Positions 1 through 7,640 of a stretch of DNA of 21,169 nt are shown in pieces. Location of the stretch: contig JBJHBG010000086.1 of NCBI GenBank assembly GCA_050485385.1, forward strand, positions 1 through 21,169. Reading direction: 5' to 3'. Numbering within the stretch: position 1 is the first letter of the stretch; each line of letters begins with the position of its first letter. This stretch comes from RECO01 sp050485385 (GTDB lineage Bacteria > Pseudomonadota > Alphaproteobacteria > Geminicoccales > Geminicoccaceae). A program made the translations under genes and the position numbers. The notes below the pieces were generated by a model that worked only from the letters and a program-made list of their open reading frames with translations, had not been told where the DNA came from and searched no databases.

Positions 1-308
1 ACCTCGCCGGCCGCGGCGAGGAAGCCTGGAGCCGGTCCATCGCGCTGCGCACCCGCGCCCTCGCCCGCCTCGTCGGCGGCGAGCCGCCACGGGCCTGCCT
101 GGAGCCCCTGACGGAGGCGATCGCCCTACAAAGCCAGCTCGGCCTCGTGCCCGACCTCGCCGCCAGCCACTTGGTGCACGCCCGGCTCCTGGCTGCCGCC
201 GGCGAGGCGGCAGCGGCCAGGGCCGCCGAGGCCGAAGCCACGGCACTGCTGACACGCATGGGCGCGGCACCCGCACTGATGCACACGGCGACGGGAAGCG
301 AGACATGA
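1..308 (+). CDS. C-terminal end of a TPR-like helical protein (5' partial)
   Basis: An open frame runs in from the left edge (codons in phase with position 3) and stops at TGA 306-308. About 101 residues are visible. They are Ala/Leu/Glu-rich and fall into amphipathic helical pairs, for example EAIALQSQLGLVPDLAASHL followed by ARLLAAAGEAAAARAA. This pattern resembles the last TPR units of multidomain proteins such as TPR-bearing adenylate/guanylate cyclases or LuxR/SARP-type regulators. No catalytic domain lies inside the window, so the class is only a guess. The stop overlaps the next start as ATGA (305-308), so the patatin-like gene is probably translated by coupling from this one. Third positions are strongly G/C, which supports real coding. 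Confidence 0.65.
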   Translation, partial: LAGRGEEAWSRSIALRTRALARLVGGEPPRACLEPLTEAIALQSQLGLVPDLAASHLVHARLLAAAGEAAAARAAEAEATALLTRMGAAPALMHTATGSET

Positions 309-1675
309 GCCGACACGACGACGACGACTACCTCACCGACCGCATCGCCCTCGTCCTCGGCGGCGGCGCGCCGACGCTCACCCTGATGGCCGGCGCCCTG
401 CTCGCGCTGGACGAGGAGGGCGTGGAGTTCGAGGTCATCTCCACTTCCGGCGCCGGCATGCTGGTTGGCCTGCTTTACGCCGCGGCCAAGGACGGCGACC
501 GCCGCGCCGCCCTGCGTCGGACGATTCACCTCGGCGTGCATGACGAGATCTACAAGCACTTCCCGATCAACTACAAAGTTTTCTACAAGCCGGGGCCGCT
601 CGCCGAGTTCTACTACCGGAGCGTGATGCCGTTCGTGAACCTGCTGCCGACCGATACCAGCGAGCAGCGCCTGTTCCGCGACTTGGTGCATCTCTGGACC
701 GCCGCCTGGTCGCCATCGAGCATGACGGCCGATAGCCTGGGCATGTGCGCGGCGGCGCCGTGGCTGGAGGACGTCGTCGACTTCGCGGCGCTGCGCCGCT
801 TCGGCCCCGATTTCTACATCAACGCGTGGAACATCCGCGCTCGTGAAATGGAAGTCTTCGAGAAGGACGAAATCACCCCGGAGCATTTCCGTGCCGCGCT
901 GGCCTTTCCGTTGATCTACCCGCCGTTCCAAATGAATGGCGATTTCTACATCGAGGGCTCGGCGATGGATACGCTGAACCTCAAGGGTCTCTTGCGCTAC
1001 GATGCCCACTACAACAAGGCCTACCCACCGTTGTTGCGCGAAGAACTGGTCAAGCGCTGGCCCGAGATCCTGCGCTACGCCGCCCTCGGCGGACCAGAGG
1101 GGGAGAGCGGCATCCAGGATCTCGTGAGCGAGGCCGAGTGGGCGGCCCACGAAGCGTCGCTGAAGGTCCGCGCCCGGCCACCCGAGGAGTTGACGGCGGC
1201 ACTGGCCGAAGCCCAGAGCCATGTCCGCGGCATCGACGAGGCGGCGATGCGCCGCATCCCGGCGGTGGCGCGGGCGCTCGACTACGAGGAACGGATCGAG
1301 GGCGACATCAACGCCATCGGCAAGATCGTCGTCTTCGACGCGCTCGGCACCGAACAGTTGGTGCGCCGGCCGCGCAATCTCTACGACGCCTGGGTGCTGC
1401 AGATGATCGTGCCGCTGGTCTCCATTTCCAACGAGTGCATCCGCTCGTTCGAGCGCGACTACGACTATCCGCAGGGCGACCCGCGCAAATACCTGCATAG
1501 GCTGAGTTTTGCCGACCAGATCCCGCACGATCACTGGGACAACGTGCTCGACTGGTCCTATTCGAACATGGAGATCCTCTTCCACGCCGGCTACCGCGCC
1601 GGCAAGGCGTTCTACGCCGAGCACGATTGGCTGCAACGACGGACCATGGCCCGCCTCGCCCGCGCCGCCGAGTGA
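305..1675 (+). CDS. Patatin-like phospholipase family protein
   Basis: A 456-residue protein with a patatin-type alpha/beta hydrolase N-terminus. The glycine-rich oxyanion-hole loop is GGGAPT (residues 19-24). The nucleophile elbow reads STSGAG, with Ser48 the likely nucleophile, so the usual first Gly of GxSxG is Ser. The second dyad motif, normally DG[GA], reads EGS at 217-219 in the context GDFYIEGSAMD. Patatins hydrolyse acyl esters of lipids with a Ser-Asp dyad. Here the acid would have to be Glu217 or the nearby Asp222, so activity is uncertain. I see no signal peptide or clear membrane segment, so the protein is probably cytoplasmic or membrane-peripheral. The C-terminal half (about 230-456) is helical and I do not recognise it as a named domain. 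The ATG overlaps the upstream stop by 4 nt (ATGA), indicating an operon with the TPR-like gene. Confidence 0.85.
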   Translation: MSRHDDDDYLTDRIALVLGGGAPTLTLMAGALLALDEEGVEFEVISTSGAGMLVGLLYAAAKDGDRRAALRRTIHLGVHDEIYKHFPINYKVFYKPGPLAEFYYRSVMPFVNLLPTDTSEQRLFRDLVHLWTAAWSPSSMTADSLGMCAAAPWLEDVVDFAALRRFGPDFYINAWNIRAREMEVFEKDEITPEHFRAALAFPLIYPPFQMNGDFYIEGSAMDTLNLKGLLRYDAHYNKAYPPLLREELVKRWPEILRYAALGGPEGESGIQDLVSEAEWAAHEASLKVRARPPEELTAALAEAQSHVRGIDEAAMRRIPAVARALDYEERIEGDINAIGKIVVFDALGTEQLVRRPRNLYDAWVLQMIVPLVSISNECIRSFERDYDYPQGDPRKYLHRLSFADQIPHDHWDNVLDWSYSNMEILFHAGYRAGKAFYAEHDWLQRRTMARLARAAE

Positions 1676-1929
1676 GCCGACTGCCACCGGCTACGGCGGG
1701 CGTGCTGCCAGGCTCGGCATGCTGGGTTGACTCCCCCGGCGACGCGGTCGCACGGCTCCACGGTAGGCGGGATTGTCGACCAATGGCCAAGGCGCATCGG
1801 AGTGGCCCAGGTCTGGAGGGTCCGGCATGGCACTATGGCCGACTCGGCGGTGCGACGGACGCGCTTGTCGCGATGCCGACTCGCTCGTAATGGCGATGGA
1901 GGCGTTGTCATTACGAAAGAACGAAGAGC
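1676..1929 (+). promoter_or_regulatory. Intergenic region upstream of the exported repeat protein
   Basis: This 254-nt gap has no supportable gene. It should carry the promoter of the 1930-4203 gene, but I see no convincing -35/-10 pair. A weak TTGTCG (1866-1871 area) lies about 17 nt before TAATGG. The clear structure is an inverted repeat just before the start codon, listed separately. Confidence 0.35.
1885..1916. promoter_or_regulatory. 8-bp inverted repeat TCGTAATG-N16-CATTACGA, possible operator
   Basis: A perfect 8-bp inverted repeat (arms 1885-1892 and 1909-1916, spacer 16 nt) ends 13 nt before the ATG at 1930. The arms are AT-richer than their surroundings. This could be an operator for a dimeric regulator or a leader hairpin close to the ribosome binding site. 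No regulator gene is adjacent. Confidence 0.4.
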
Positions 1930-4203
1930 ATGTCATGCCCCGTCCTCCGGCTCGCCGTGTTCGGTGCCGGCCTCCTCGTCGCCCTGCCCGCGCACGCGTT
2001 CCAGCCCCCGGACTGTGACGGCCTCCTGAGTTGGGGCGAGGGCGTGGCGGGAGCGCCGAGCGTTGCGTTCAACGCGGTGGTGGCGTTGCCCCCCGCCTTC
2101 GACGACGCCGCCACCACCGCCGCCTTCGGCGTGCCGTTCTCGCATTGGACCCACGCCGAGGGACGCGCGCTCGACGGCGCGCTCGACGCCTGCCGCCGTG
2201 CCGCCGGCCGCGACCGCGCGACGGCAGACCTCTTCGCCGGCCTCCGCCGCGCGATCACGCAGCCGGTCCGCCTGCTGCGCGACGCCGACACCGCGCGTGA
2301 CAACGTCGCCAAGGCGTTCGCGGCGATCGATCAGGCCGAGGCCTCGCCCGGTCTCGCCGACGGCCTGAACGCTCTCGCCACGACGTCGCTCGACGCGCTC
2401 GGCGGGTTTCGGAGCAACTCGACCCAGCTCCGCACCATCGCCCGCATGCTGCCGCAACTACCGACCGTCGAGGGCGACGCCGTACGGGCGGCTGCCGCCG
2501 AGCGCGCGGCGGCCCTCGCCGGCGGCATCGTCGAAACGCACCTCGCGGCCATCGCGGCCGCTCCGCAGAGCCTCGACGGCATTCTACTCGTCCGCCGCGA
2601 AGCTCTCGCCGCAACGCTTGCCCTGCGGGACGGCGCCGCCCCGGTCGAGGCCGCGGCCTCGGCGCGCGAGCAGGCCATCGCCGCCGCGCTCGCCGCCCTG
2701 GCGCCCCAGCCGATCCGGCTGCCGCCCTGCGAGGAGGCACTGGTCTGGGCCGCGACCATCGATCCCCGCAACGCGCGGCAGACGTCGGCGGGCTCGATCC
2801 TGACCACGCTGGAGGAACCTACCTTCGAGGCCCTGTTCCGAAAGCCCTTCCCGGGCTGGGACGCAGCCGACCTGACGGCGTTGGGCGGGCTTGCCCAGCA
2901 CTGCCGCGACGTTGGCCGCGCCGGCTTGCTCGCGGGCGATCCGCGCGACATGCAGGCGGCCCTCGACCGCATCGTCGACCTGCACCGCCGCGCCCAAGAC
3001 CAGCCGGCGCGCTTCGTGGCGCTGACCGCAACGCGCGACGCCGCCCTGGCGCTGCGCGGCGAAATCGAAGCCACGCCGGCGAGCTTGGACGGGCTTGCCG
3101 CACTGCAAGCGCTGGAAGCCCGACTGCGAACCACCGCGCTCGAGCGCGACGACCAGACGGCGCTCCACGGCGCCATCGCCGAGCGGCGGGCGCTCGCCGT
3201 CCAAGTCGGCCTTGCCGAGCGGCAGGCGGCGATCGAGGCCCTGCCGGCGACGCTGGACGGCATGGCCGCCGTGATCCACGAGGTCAATGCCGCCACGATG
3301 TTCGGACCGCTCGCCCGGTATCTCGGCCAACCGGAACGCCAGTCGTTGGTAGCCCTCGCGCGAGCCAGGCTGGAGTCGATGGCGCCTTTGGCCCTGCCCG
3401 AGTTCGAGGCCCTCGTCGGGGATCTGCCCGACGACGCCGAGGGTGAGCACCAGCTCCAGCGGATCGCCCTGGACTTCATCCCGCCCGAGGGTTCCGCCTG
3501 GGATGGCTGGCGGCGGGCGGTGGTCGCCAAACGCAACACCATCATCGAGGCGCGACTGCCCGAGCTGGAGGCCATCCTCGCGAGCCTGCCCGCGAGCCCC
3601 GAAGGGTTCGCCGACGCATTGACCGTGAAGCTCGGCAGCGAGGTCTTGGCAGCCGAGGGTTACATCGCGGCCGCCACCCAAGCCGAGCGGGCAGCGGTAC
3701 GGGCCACGGCGATCCGCCAAGCCATCTACGACGAGCGCTGCGGACCGCCGGTGCGGGCAGCGGGCATCGCGGCCCGCGACCTCGAGCGGCCGACGCTGAT
3801 GGGTCGGCAGGTCGTGCCCTTCGCCCGTCTCGTCTGCGGCCTCGCCGACGCAGGGGATGGCCAGGTCCGCCATCGCGGCCCGGGCTTCTTCGGCAGCGAG
3901 CATGAGCTGGAGACCACCGTCATGGGCGGCTACGCGGCGAAGCTCGTGCTCGCCGAGGCCGACGTGCCGACGGGCGGCCGCGCCCTGGTCGGCAAGCGCG
4001 TCGAGGACCTGGGCGGAGCCCGCGACGTCTCGCTCGCCGAGTGGCAGGCGTGGTCCGAAATGCTGTCCGGCAGTGGCGGGCCGGAGCGCTGCGACTTCGC
4101 CGCCCAGCGGCTCGCCAGGACGCATCTGGAGGGCGTGCCGGGCGAACTCGTCGAGTGTCTGATCGCCCACCCCGACGCGCGCCTGCCGGCATCCGCTAGC
4201 TGA
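1930..4203 (+). CDS. Exported alpha-helical repeat protein of unknown function
   Basis: A 757-residue protein that I do not recognise. The N-terminus is a Sec-type signal peptide: Arg7, a hydrophobic core at 8-19, and a likely cleavage after AHA (residue 23). It is therefore probably periplasmic or secreted. The mature protein is Ala/Leu/Glu/Arg-rich and almost entirely helical. A loop motif recurs: APQSLDGI (211-218), TPASLDGL (382-389), LPATLDGM (438-445) and LPASPEGF (553-560), with a weaker LPDDAEG (499-505). Spacings are near 56 residues or multiples of it. Cys29, Cys267, Cys324, Cys604, Cys636, Cys721 and Cys743 could form disulfides. The less repetitive C-terminus (about 600-757) contains a Gly-rich stretch near 640-667. 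There are no internal membrane segments and no catalytic motif. It stands alone, convergent with the FAH gene. Start: ATG 1930 with GAAGAG upstream, immediately giving the signal peptide. Confidence 0.85.
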   Translation: MSCPVLRLAVFGAGLLVALPAHAFQPPDCDGLLSWGEGVAGAPSVAFNAVVALPPAFDDAATTAAFGVPFSHWTHAEGRALDGALDACRRAAGRDRATADLFAGLRRAITQPVRLLRDADTARDNVAKAFAAIDQAEASPGLADGLNALATTSLDALGGFRSNSTQLRTIARMLPQLPTVEGDAVRAAAAERAAALAGGIVETHLAAIAAAPQSLDGILLVRREALAATLALRDGAAPVEAAASAREQAIAAALAALAPQPIRLPPCEEALVWAATIDPRNARQTSAGSILTTLEEPTFEALFRKPFPGWDAADLTALGGLAQHCRDVGRAGLLAGDPRDMQAALDRIVDLHRRAQDQPARFVALTATRDAALALRGEIEATPASLDGLAALQALEARLRTTALERDDQTALHGAIAERRALAVQVGLAERQAAIEALPATLDGMAAVIHEVNAATMFGPLARYLGQPERQSLVALARARLESMAPLALPEFEALVGDLPDDAEGEHQLQRIALDFIPPEGSAWDGWRRAVVAKRNTIIEARLPELEAILASLPASPEGFADALTVKLGSEVLAAEGYIAAATQAERAAVRATAIRQAIYDERCGPPVRAAGIAARDLERPTLMGRQVVPFARLVCGLADAGDGQVRHRGPGFFGSEHELETTVMGGYAAKLVLAEADVPTGGRALVGKRVEDLGGARDVSLAEWQAWSEMLSGSGGPERCDFAAQRLARTHLEGVPGELVECLIAHPDARLPASAS
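2548..3609 (+). repeat. Internal protein repeats, about 56 residues, marked by a (L/T)PxSLDG loop
   Basis: Within the exported protein, residues 207-560 hold at least four diverged copies of a helix-loop-helix unit with the loop P-x-[ST]-[LP]-[DE]-G. From one Pro to the next the distances are 171 (212 to 383), 56 (383 to 439) and 115 (439 to 554) residues. This fits a unit near 56 with intermediate copies degenerated; one is recognisable at Pro500. The repeat exists at protein level, not as a DNA tandem repeat. Confidence 0.55.
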
Positions 4204-4207
4204 GGAC

Positions 4208-4228
4208 GGGGGCGCCGGCCGCGCCCCC
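4208..4228. terminator. Hairpin between convergent genes (bidirectional terminator candidate)
   Basis: A perfect 8-bp stem (GGGGGCGC, 4208-4215, pairing with GCGCCCCC, 4221-4228) with loop CGGCC lies in the 32-nt gap between two convergent stop codons (4203 and 4236). The position suits a shared terminator. There is no T tract on either side, so it would be a non-canonical hairpin or a 3'-end stabiliser. Confidence 0.5.
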
Positions 4229-4235
4229 CTCCGCC

Positions 4236-4949
4236 TCAGACCACGGTGACGTGCAGGTCGCCGACGCCGTCGACGTGGCCGTGCAGGCGGTCACCCTTGT
4301 GCACCGGGCCAACGCCGGCCGGGGTGCCGCTCATGATCAGATCGCCCGGCCGCAGCTCGAACAGGCCGGAGAGATAGGCGATCACCTCCTGAGTCTTCCA
4401 GATGAGCTGCTCGAGATCGCCCTCCTGGCGGCGCTCGCCGTTGATGTCGAGCCAGACGGCACCCTTGGCCGGATGGCCGATCTTGGAGGCCGGCACCAGC
4501 GGGCCGATGGGCGCCGAGTGCTCGAACGCCTTGCCGACCTCCCAGGGACGGCCGAGCTTCTTCGCCTCGCCCTGGAGGTCGCGGCGCGTCATGTCGAGCC
4601 CGACCGCGTAGCCGAACACGTGCTCCAGCGCTTGGTCGACCGCGATGTCCTTGCCGCCCTTGTGCAGCGCGACCACGAGTTCGATCTCGTGATGCACGTC
4701 CTTGGTTGCCGGCGGATAGGGAAACTCGGCCGCGAGCGACAGGTTGTTCGGGTTCTTCTGGAAGAAGAACGGCGGCTCCTTGTCCGGGTCGTGGCCCATC
4801 TCCACCGCGTGCGCCGCGTAGTTGCGGCCGACGCAGTAGACTCGGTGCACCGGGAACAGCGCGTCGCTGCCCTGCACCGGCAGGGTGACGAGGGGCTGCG
4901 GTGCAAAGAGCAGGGGCTTGGTGCTCACCGCGGCGGATGCGGTTGCCAT
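4236..4949 (-). CDS. Fumarylacetoacetate hydrolase (FAH) family protein, fumarylpyruvate-hydrolase-like
   Basis: A 237-residue protein of the single-domain FAH superfamily, which cleaves or hydrates 2,4-diketo or 2-keto acids with a divalent metal. Visible hallmarks are VGRNYAAHAVEMG (40-52), the PFFFQKNPN stretch (60-68), metal ligands Glu88 and Glu90 in HHEIELVVAL, Asp119 in GYAVGLDMTRRD, and the C-terminal PGDLIMSGTPAGVGP (201-215). The N-terminal pattern and short length best fit fumarylpyruvate hydrolase of gentisate catabolism (NagK type), but ureidoglycolate-lyase-like or 2-keto-4-pentenoate-type members look similar. I chose the ATG at 4949 because AAAGGA lies about 9 nt upstream and conserved sequence begins shortly after. 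The frame stays open to 5090, but that extension is Arg/Pro-rich and crosses palindromes. It lies downstream of tctC on the same strand, which suggests the TTT substrate could feed this enzyme. Confidence 0.9.
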   Translation of the reverse strand: MATASAAVSTKPLLFAPQPLVTLPVQGSDALFPVHRVYCVGRNYAAHAVEMGHDPDKEPPFFFQKNPNNLSLAAEFPYPPATKDVHHEIELVVALHKGGKDIAVDQALEHVFGYAVGLDMTRRDLQGEAKKLGRPWEVGKAFEHSAPIGPLVPASKIGHPAKGAVWLDINGERRQEGDLEQLIWKTQEVIAYLSGLFELRPGDLIMSGTPAGVGPVHKGDRLHGHVDGVGDLHVTVV

Positions 4950-5021
4950 CGGCGGATATCCTTTCTCGGGTGACGGTGAGGACAGCGTATAACCGGCCAA
5001 CGGGCCGTTGCGCGAGGGTCG

Positions 5022-5131
5022 GGGGCTCTTGGCCCCGCCGCGCGCCCCAAGGCGACGGGACTGCCGTCGCCACCGAAGGGCCGACGGCAAGGCCGCCGGC
5101 CGGGGGCGCAGGGGCCAAAAGCCCCCTGCGC
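5022..5131. repeat. Cluster of three GC-rich palindromes between tctC and the FAH gene
   Basis: The 199-nt gap 4950-5148 holds three hairpins: GGGGC-TCTTG-GCCCC (5022-5036), a perfect 8-bp stem GGCGACGG/CCGTCGCC (5051-5071), and a perfect 9-bp stem GCGCAGGGG/CCCCTGCGC (5106-5131). The first and third are related on opposite strands (GGGGGCTCTTGGCCCC versus GGGGGCTTTTGGCCCC). The arrangement looks like a REP/BIME-type element. A smaller stem CGGCC-AACG-GGCCG sits at about 4994-5007. Confidence 0.5.
5106..5131 (-). terminator. Hairpin downstream of tctC, possible terminator or mRNA stabiliser
   Basis: A perfect 9-bp stem with an 8-nt loop begins 17 nt after the tctC stop on the minus strand. 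There is no U tract, so intrinsic termination is doubtful. It may protect the upstream message or attenuate read-through into the FAH gene. Confidence 0.4.
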
Positions 5132-5148
5132 TTCGTCCGAACGAGCGC

Positions 5149-6111
5149 TCAGTTCATCGAATCCACGATGCCGCCGTAGACGTCCAGCTCGGAGGCGATC
5201 AGCTCGCGGAAGGCGCCGGAGCTCATCACCGTCGGGTCGGCGCCGTTGCTCCGGAGCTGCTCCTGCACGGCCGGATCCTGCAGCGCGTCGCCCAGGGTCT
5301 CGGCCAGCCTGACGACGATGTCGTCCGGCGTGCCGGCCGGCGCCGCGAGGCCCAGCCACAACGAGGCGCGATAGCCCTCTAGGCCCGCCTCCTGCATGGT
5401 CGGCACGTCGGGCAACTCGGGCGACCGCTCCAACGTGCCGACGGCGAGTGCGTCGATGGAGCCTGCCTGGATTTGCGAAAGGACGGCCGGCATGGAGCCG
5501 ACCAGCACCTGTACCTCGTTGCCCATCAGGGCGGTGGTCGCCTCGGCGTTGGAGCCGTAGGGGATGTGCTCCATCTCGATGTCGGCGGCGGCCAGGAACA
5601 TCAGGGTGGCGAGGTGGGTGGTCGAGCCCTGCCCGGCGGAGCCGTAGTTGAGGTCGCCCGGCTGCGCCTTGGCGAGGTCGATCACCTCCTGCACGCTGCC
5701 GGTGCCGAGTTCCGGGTTGACCGTCAGGACGTAGGGCGTCTCGGCGATCATGCCGATGTGGGCGAAGTCCTCGAGCGGGTCGTACAGGACCGAGTCCACC
5801 GTGAGCGGTCCGACCACATGCGTGCTCGTGGTGGCGACCGTGATGGTGTAGCCGTCGGGCGCCGCTTGCGCTGCGTATTGCGTGCCCACCGTGCCGCCGG
5901 CACCGCCGCGGTTGTCGACCACCACCGGCACGCCGAGCCGTTCGGACAGGGCCTGCGCGGCGATGCGGCCGACGATGTCGGTCGAACCGCCGGCACCGAA
6001 GGGCACGATCATGGTGATCTCGCGTTCGGGATAGTCGGCCGCGGCCGGGGCCGCGTGGAGGGCGAGCGCGCCGGCGGCCGCAGCCGCCGCGAGCGTGCGG
6101 ATCATGGTCAT
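5149..6111 (-). CDS. tctC: Tripartite tricarboxylate transporter substrate-binding protein (TctC/Bug family)
   Basis: A 320-residue periplasmic receptor. It has a signal peptide (Arg5, Ala/Leu core, cleavage near AAA25). Bug-family hallmarks are YPEREITMIVPFGAGGSTD (27-45), VDNRGGAGGTVGT (66-78), the NYGSAGQGSTTHL loop (155-167) and the HIPYGSNAEATTALMG stretch (182-197). Bug proteins bind small carboxylates such as citrate, glutamate, nicotinate and aromatic acids through water-mediated contacts; the ligand cannot be predicted. The ATG at 6111 overlaps the tctA stop as ATGA (6108-6111), with GGGAGGA 6 nt upstream, so the start is well supported. The frame is open much further upstream, but that part is antisense-type shadow over tctA/tctB. 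Operon order is tctB-tctA-tctC. Confidence 0.93.
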   Translation of the reverse strand: MTMIRTLAAAAAAGALALHAAPAAADYPEREITMIVPFGAGGSTDIVGRIAAQALSERLGVPVVVDNRGGAGGTVGTQYAAQAAPDGYTITVATTSTHVVGPLTVDSVLYDPLEDFAHIGMIAETPYVLTVNPELGTGSVQEVIDLAKAQPGDLNYGSAGQGSTTHLATLMFLAAADIEMEHIPYGSNAEATTALMGNEVQVLVGSMPAVLSQIQAGSIDALAVGTLERSPELPDVPTMQEAGLEGYRASLWLGLAAPAGTPDDIVVRLAETLGDALQDPAVQEQLRSNGADPTVMSSGAFRELIASELDVYGGIVDSMN

Positions 6112-7637
6112 GGATGGTCCTCCCTGGGGATCGTTTCGATGACGTTCCGGCGCCGCTTTTGGCGCATCGCGGCCATGATGACGACGGTAAGGATCAACGC
6201 CGTGGCCGCGAGGAAGGCGGCGCTGATGGGACGCTCGAGGAAGATCGAGGGGTCGCCCCTGGAGACCAGCATCGAGCGCAACAGGTTGTTTTCCACCATC
6301 GGGCTCAAGATGAGACCGAGCAGCAAGGGTGCGGCCTCCATCCGCAGCTTGATGAAGACGAAGCCGACGAACCCGGTGATCATCACGAGATAGACGTCGA
6401 ACGGGTCGCGGTGCAGCGTGTAGATGCCGATGGCAACGAAGGCGAGGATGGTCGGGAACAGGATGCGGTAGGGGATCGACAACAGCCGGATCCACAAGCC
6501 CACCACCGGCAGGTTGAGGATCAAGAGCAGCAGGTTGCCGAGCCAGAAGCTGGCGATCAGGCCCCAGAAGAACTCCGGGTTGTTCTGGATGATCTGCGGG
6601 CCCGGCGTGAGCCCGTGGATCATCAAGGCGCCGAGCATCAGCGCCATGATCGCGTCGCCCGGGACGCCGAGCGTCAGGGTGGGGATGAACGAGGTCTGCG
6701 CCGCCGCGTTGTTGGCGCCCTCCGGCGCGGAAATGCCGGCGATGGCACCGCGACCGAAGCGTTCGGGTGTGTTGGAGACGCGCTTCTCGACGGCATAGGC
6801 GGCGAACGACGCGATAGCCGGCCCGGCACCCGGCAGCACGCCCAGAAACGAGCCGAGCGCCGTGCCGCGTACCGTCGGCAATGCACTTTCGCGCACGTCC
6901 TTGCGCGACGGAATCAGCTCGCGCCAGGGCACCGGCTCGGTGAACGACCCGCTGCGCTGCGCGAGCGAGAGGTTGTGGATCACCTCGGCAAGGCCGAACA
7001 GCCCGATCACCACCACGACGAAGCTGATACCGTCGAACAGGTGCAGATTGCCGAAGGTGTAGCGCGGCAGGCCGGAGATCGTATCCTGGCCGACGATCCC
7101 GAGCAAAAGGCCCAACAGCACCATGCCGAGGCCCTTCAGGAGCGGCCCCTGGACGAGCACGGCGGCGGCAAGGAGGCCCATCACCATCAACGAGAAGTAC
7201 TCGGGCGACTGGAACCGCAGGGCGAACTGGGCGAGCGGCGGTGCGAAGGCCGAGACGATGACGATGGCAACGCACCCGCCGAAGAAGGACGAGAGCGTGG
7301 TGATCACGAGCGCCGGCCCGGCCCGGCCCTGTTTGGCCATGGCGTGGCCGTCGAGGGCGACGACGGCGGACGCTGCCGTACCCGGCAGATTGAGGAGGAT
7401 CGCCACGGTCGAGCCGCCGTACATCGAGCCGTAGTAGATGCCGGCGAGCATGATGATGGCTTCGGTCGCCGGCGCGTGGAAGGTGATCGGCAGGAGCACG
7501 CCGATGGCGGCCAGCGGGCCGATGCCCGGCAGAACGCCGATGAAGGTGCCGAGGGTGACGCCGGCAAGGCAGTAGAGCAGCGCCGTCGGCGACAGCGCCA
7601 CCTCGAAGCCGAGCGCCATGTTGGCGAGAAATTCCAT
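6108..7637 (-). CDS. tctA: Tripartite tricarboxylate transporter large membrane subunit TctA
   Basis: A 509-residue integral membrane protein with about 11-12 hydrophobic segments. The TctA signature is present in both halves: GTFIGVLPGIGP (30-41) and GSFLGVLPGAGP. It also has the GIYYGSMYGGSTVAILLN and LPGTAASAVVALDGH motifs near residues 66-97, and the later PEGANNAAAQTSFIPTLTLG and GVPGDAIMALMLGAL segments. TctA forms the ion-coupled permease that takes substrate from TctC. The start ATG 7637 lies only 3 nt after the tctB stop. There is no strong Shine-Dalgarno, which suggests coupled translation. The 3' end overlaps tctC by 4 nt. Confidence 0.95.
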   Translation of the reverse strand: MEFLANMALGFEVALSPTALLYCLAGVTLGTFIGVLPGIGPLAAIGVLLPITFHAPATEAIIMLAGIYYGSMYGGSTVAILLNLPGTAASAVVALDGHAMAKQGRAGPALVITTLSSFFGGCVAIVIVSAFAPPLAQFALRFQSPEYFSLMVMGLLAAAVLVQGPLLKGLGMVLLGLLLGIVGQDTISGLPRYTFGNLHLFDGISFVVVVIGLFGLAEVIHNLSLAQRSGSFTEPVPWRELIPSRKDVRESALPTVRGTALGSFLGVLPGAGPAIASFAAYAVEKRVSNTPERFGRGAIAGISAPEGANNAAAQTSFIPTLTLGVPGDAIMALMLGALMIHGLTPGPQIIQNNPEFFWGLIASFWLGNLLLLILNLPVVGLWIRLLSIPYRILFPTILAFVAIGIYTLHRDPFDVYLVMITGFVGFVFIKLRMEAAPLLLGLILSPMVENNLLRSMLVSRGDPSIFLERPISAAFLAATALILTVVIMAAMRQKRRRNVIETIPREDHP

Positions 7638-7640
7638 GGC

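Noticed and set aside
1828..1843. TGGCAC matching a sigma-54 -24 box upstream of the exported protein
   Set aside because: At the -12 position it reads CCGAC with no GC at the required spacing.
2331..4170. Long minus-strand frames opposite the exported repeat protein
   Set aside because: They have no recognisable domains. The plus-strand gene has a signal peptide and coherent repeats.
4950..5090. N-terminal extension of the FAH protein
   Set aside because: The extension is Arg/Pro-rich, covers palindromic DNA, and the internal ATG at 4949 has a proper Shine-Dalgarno.
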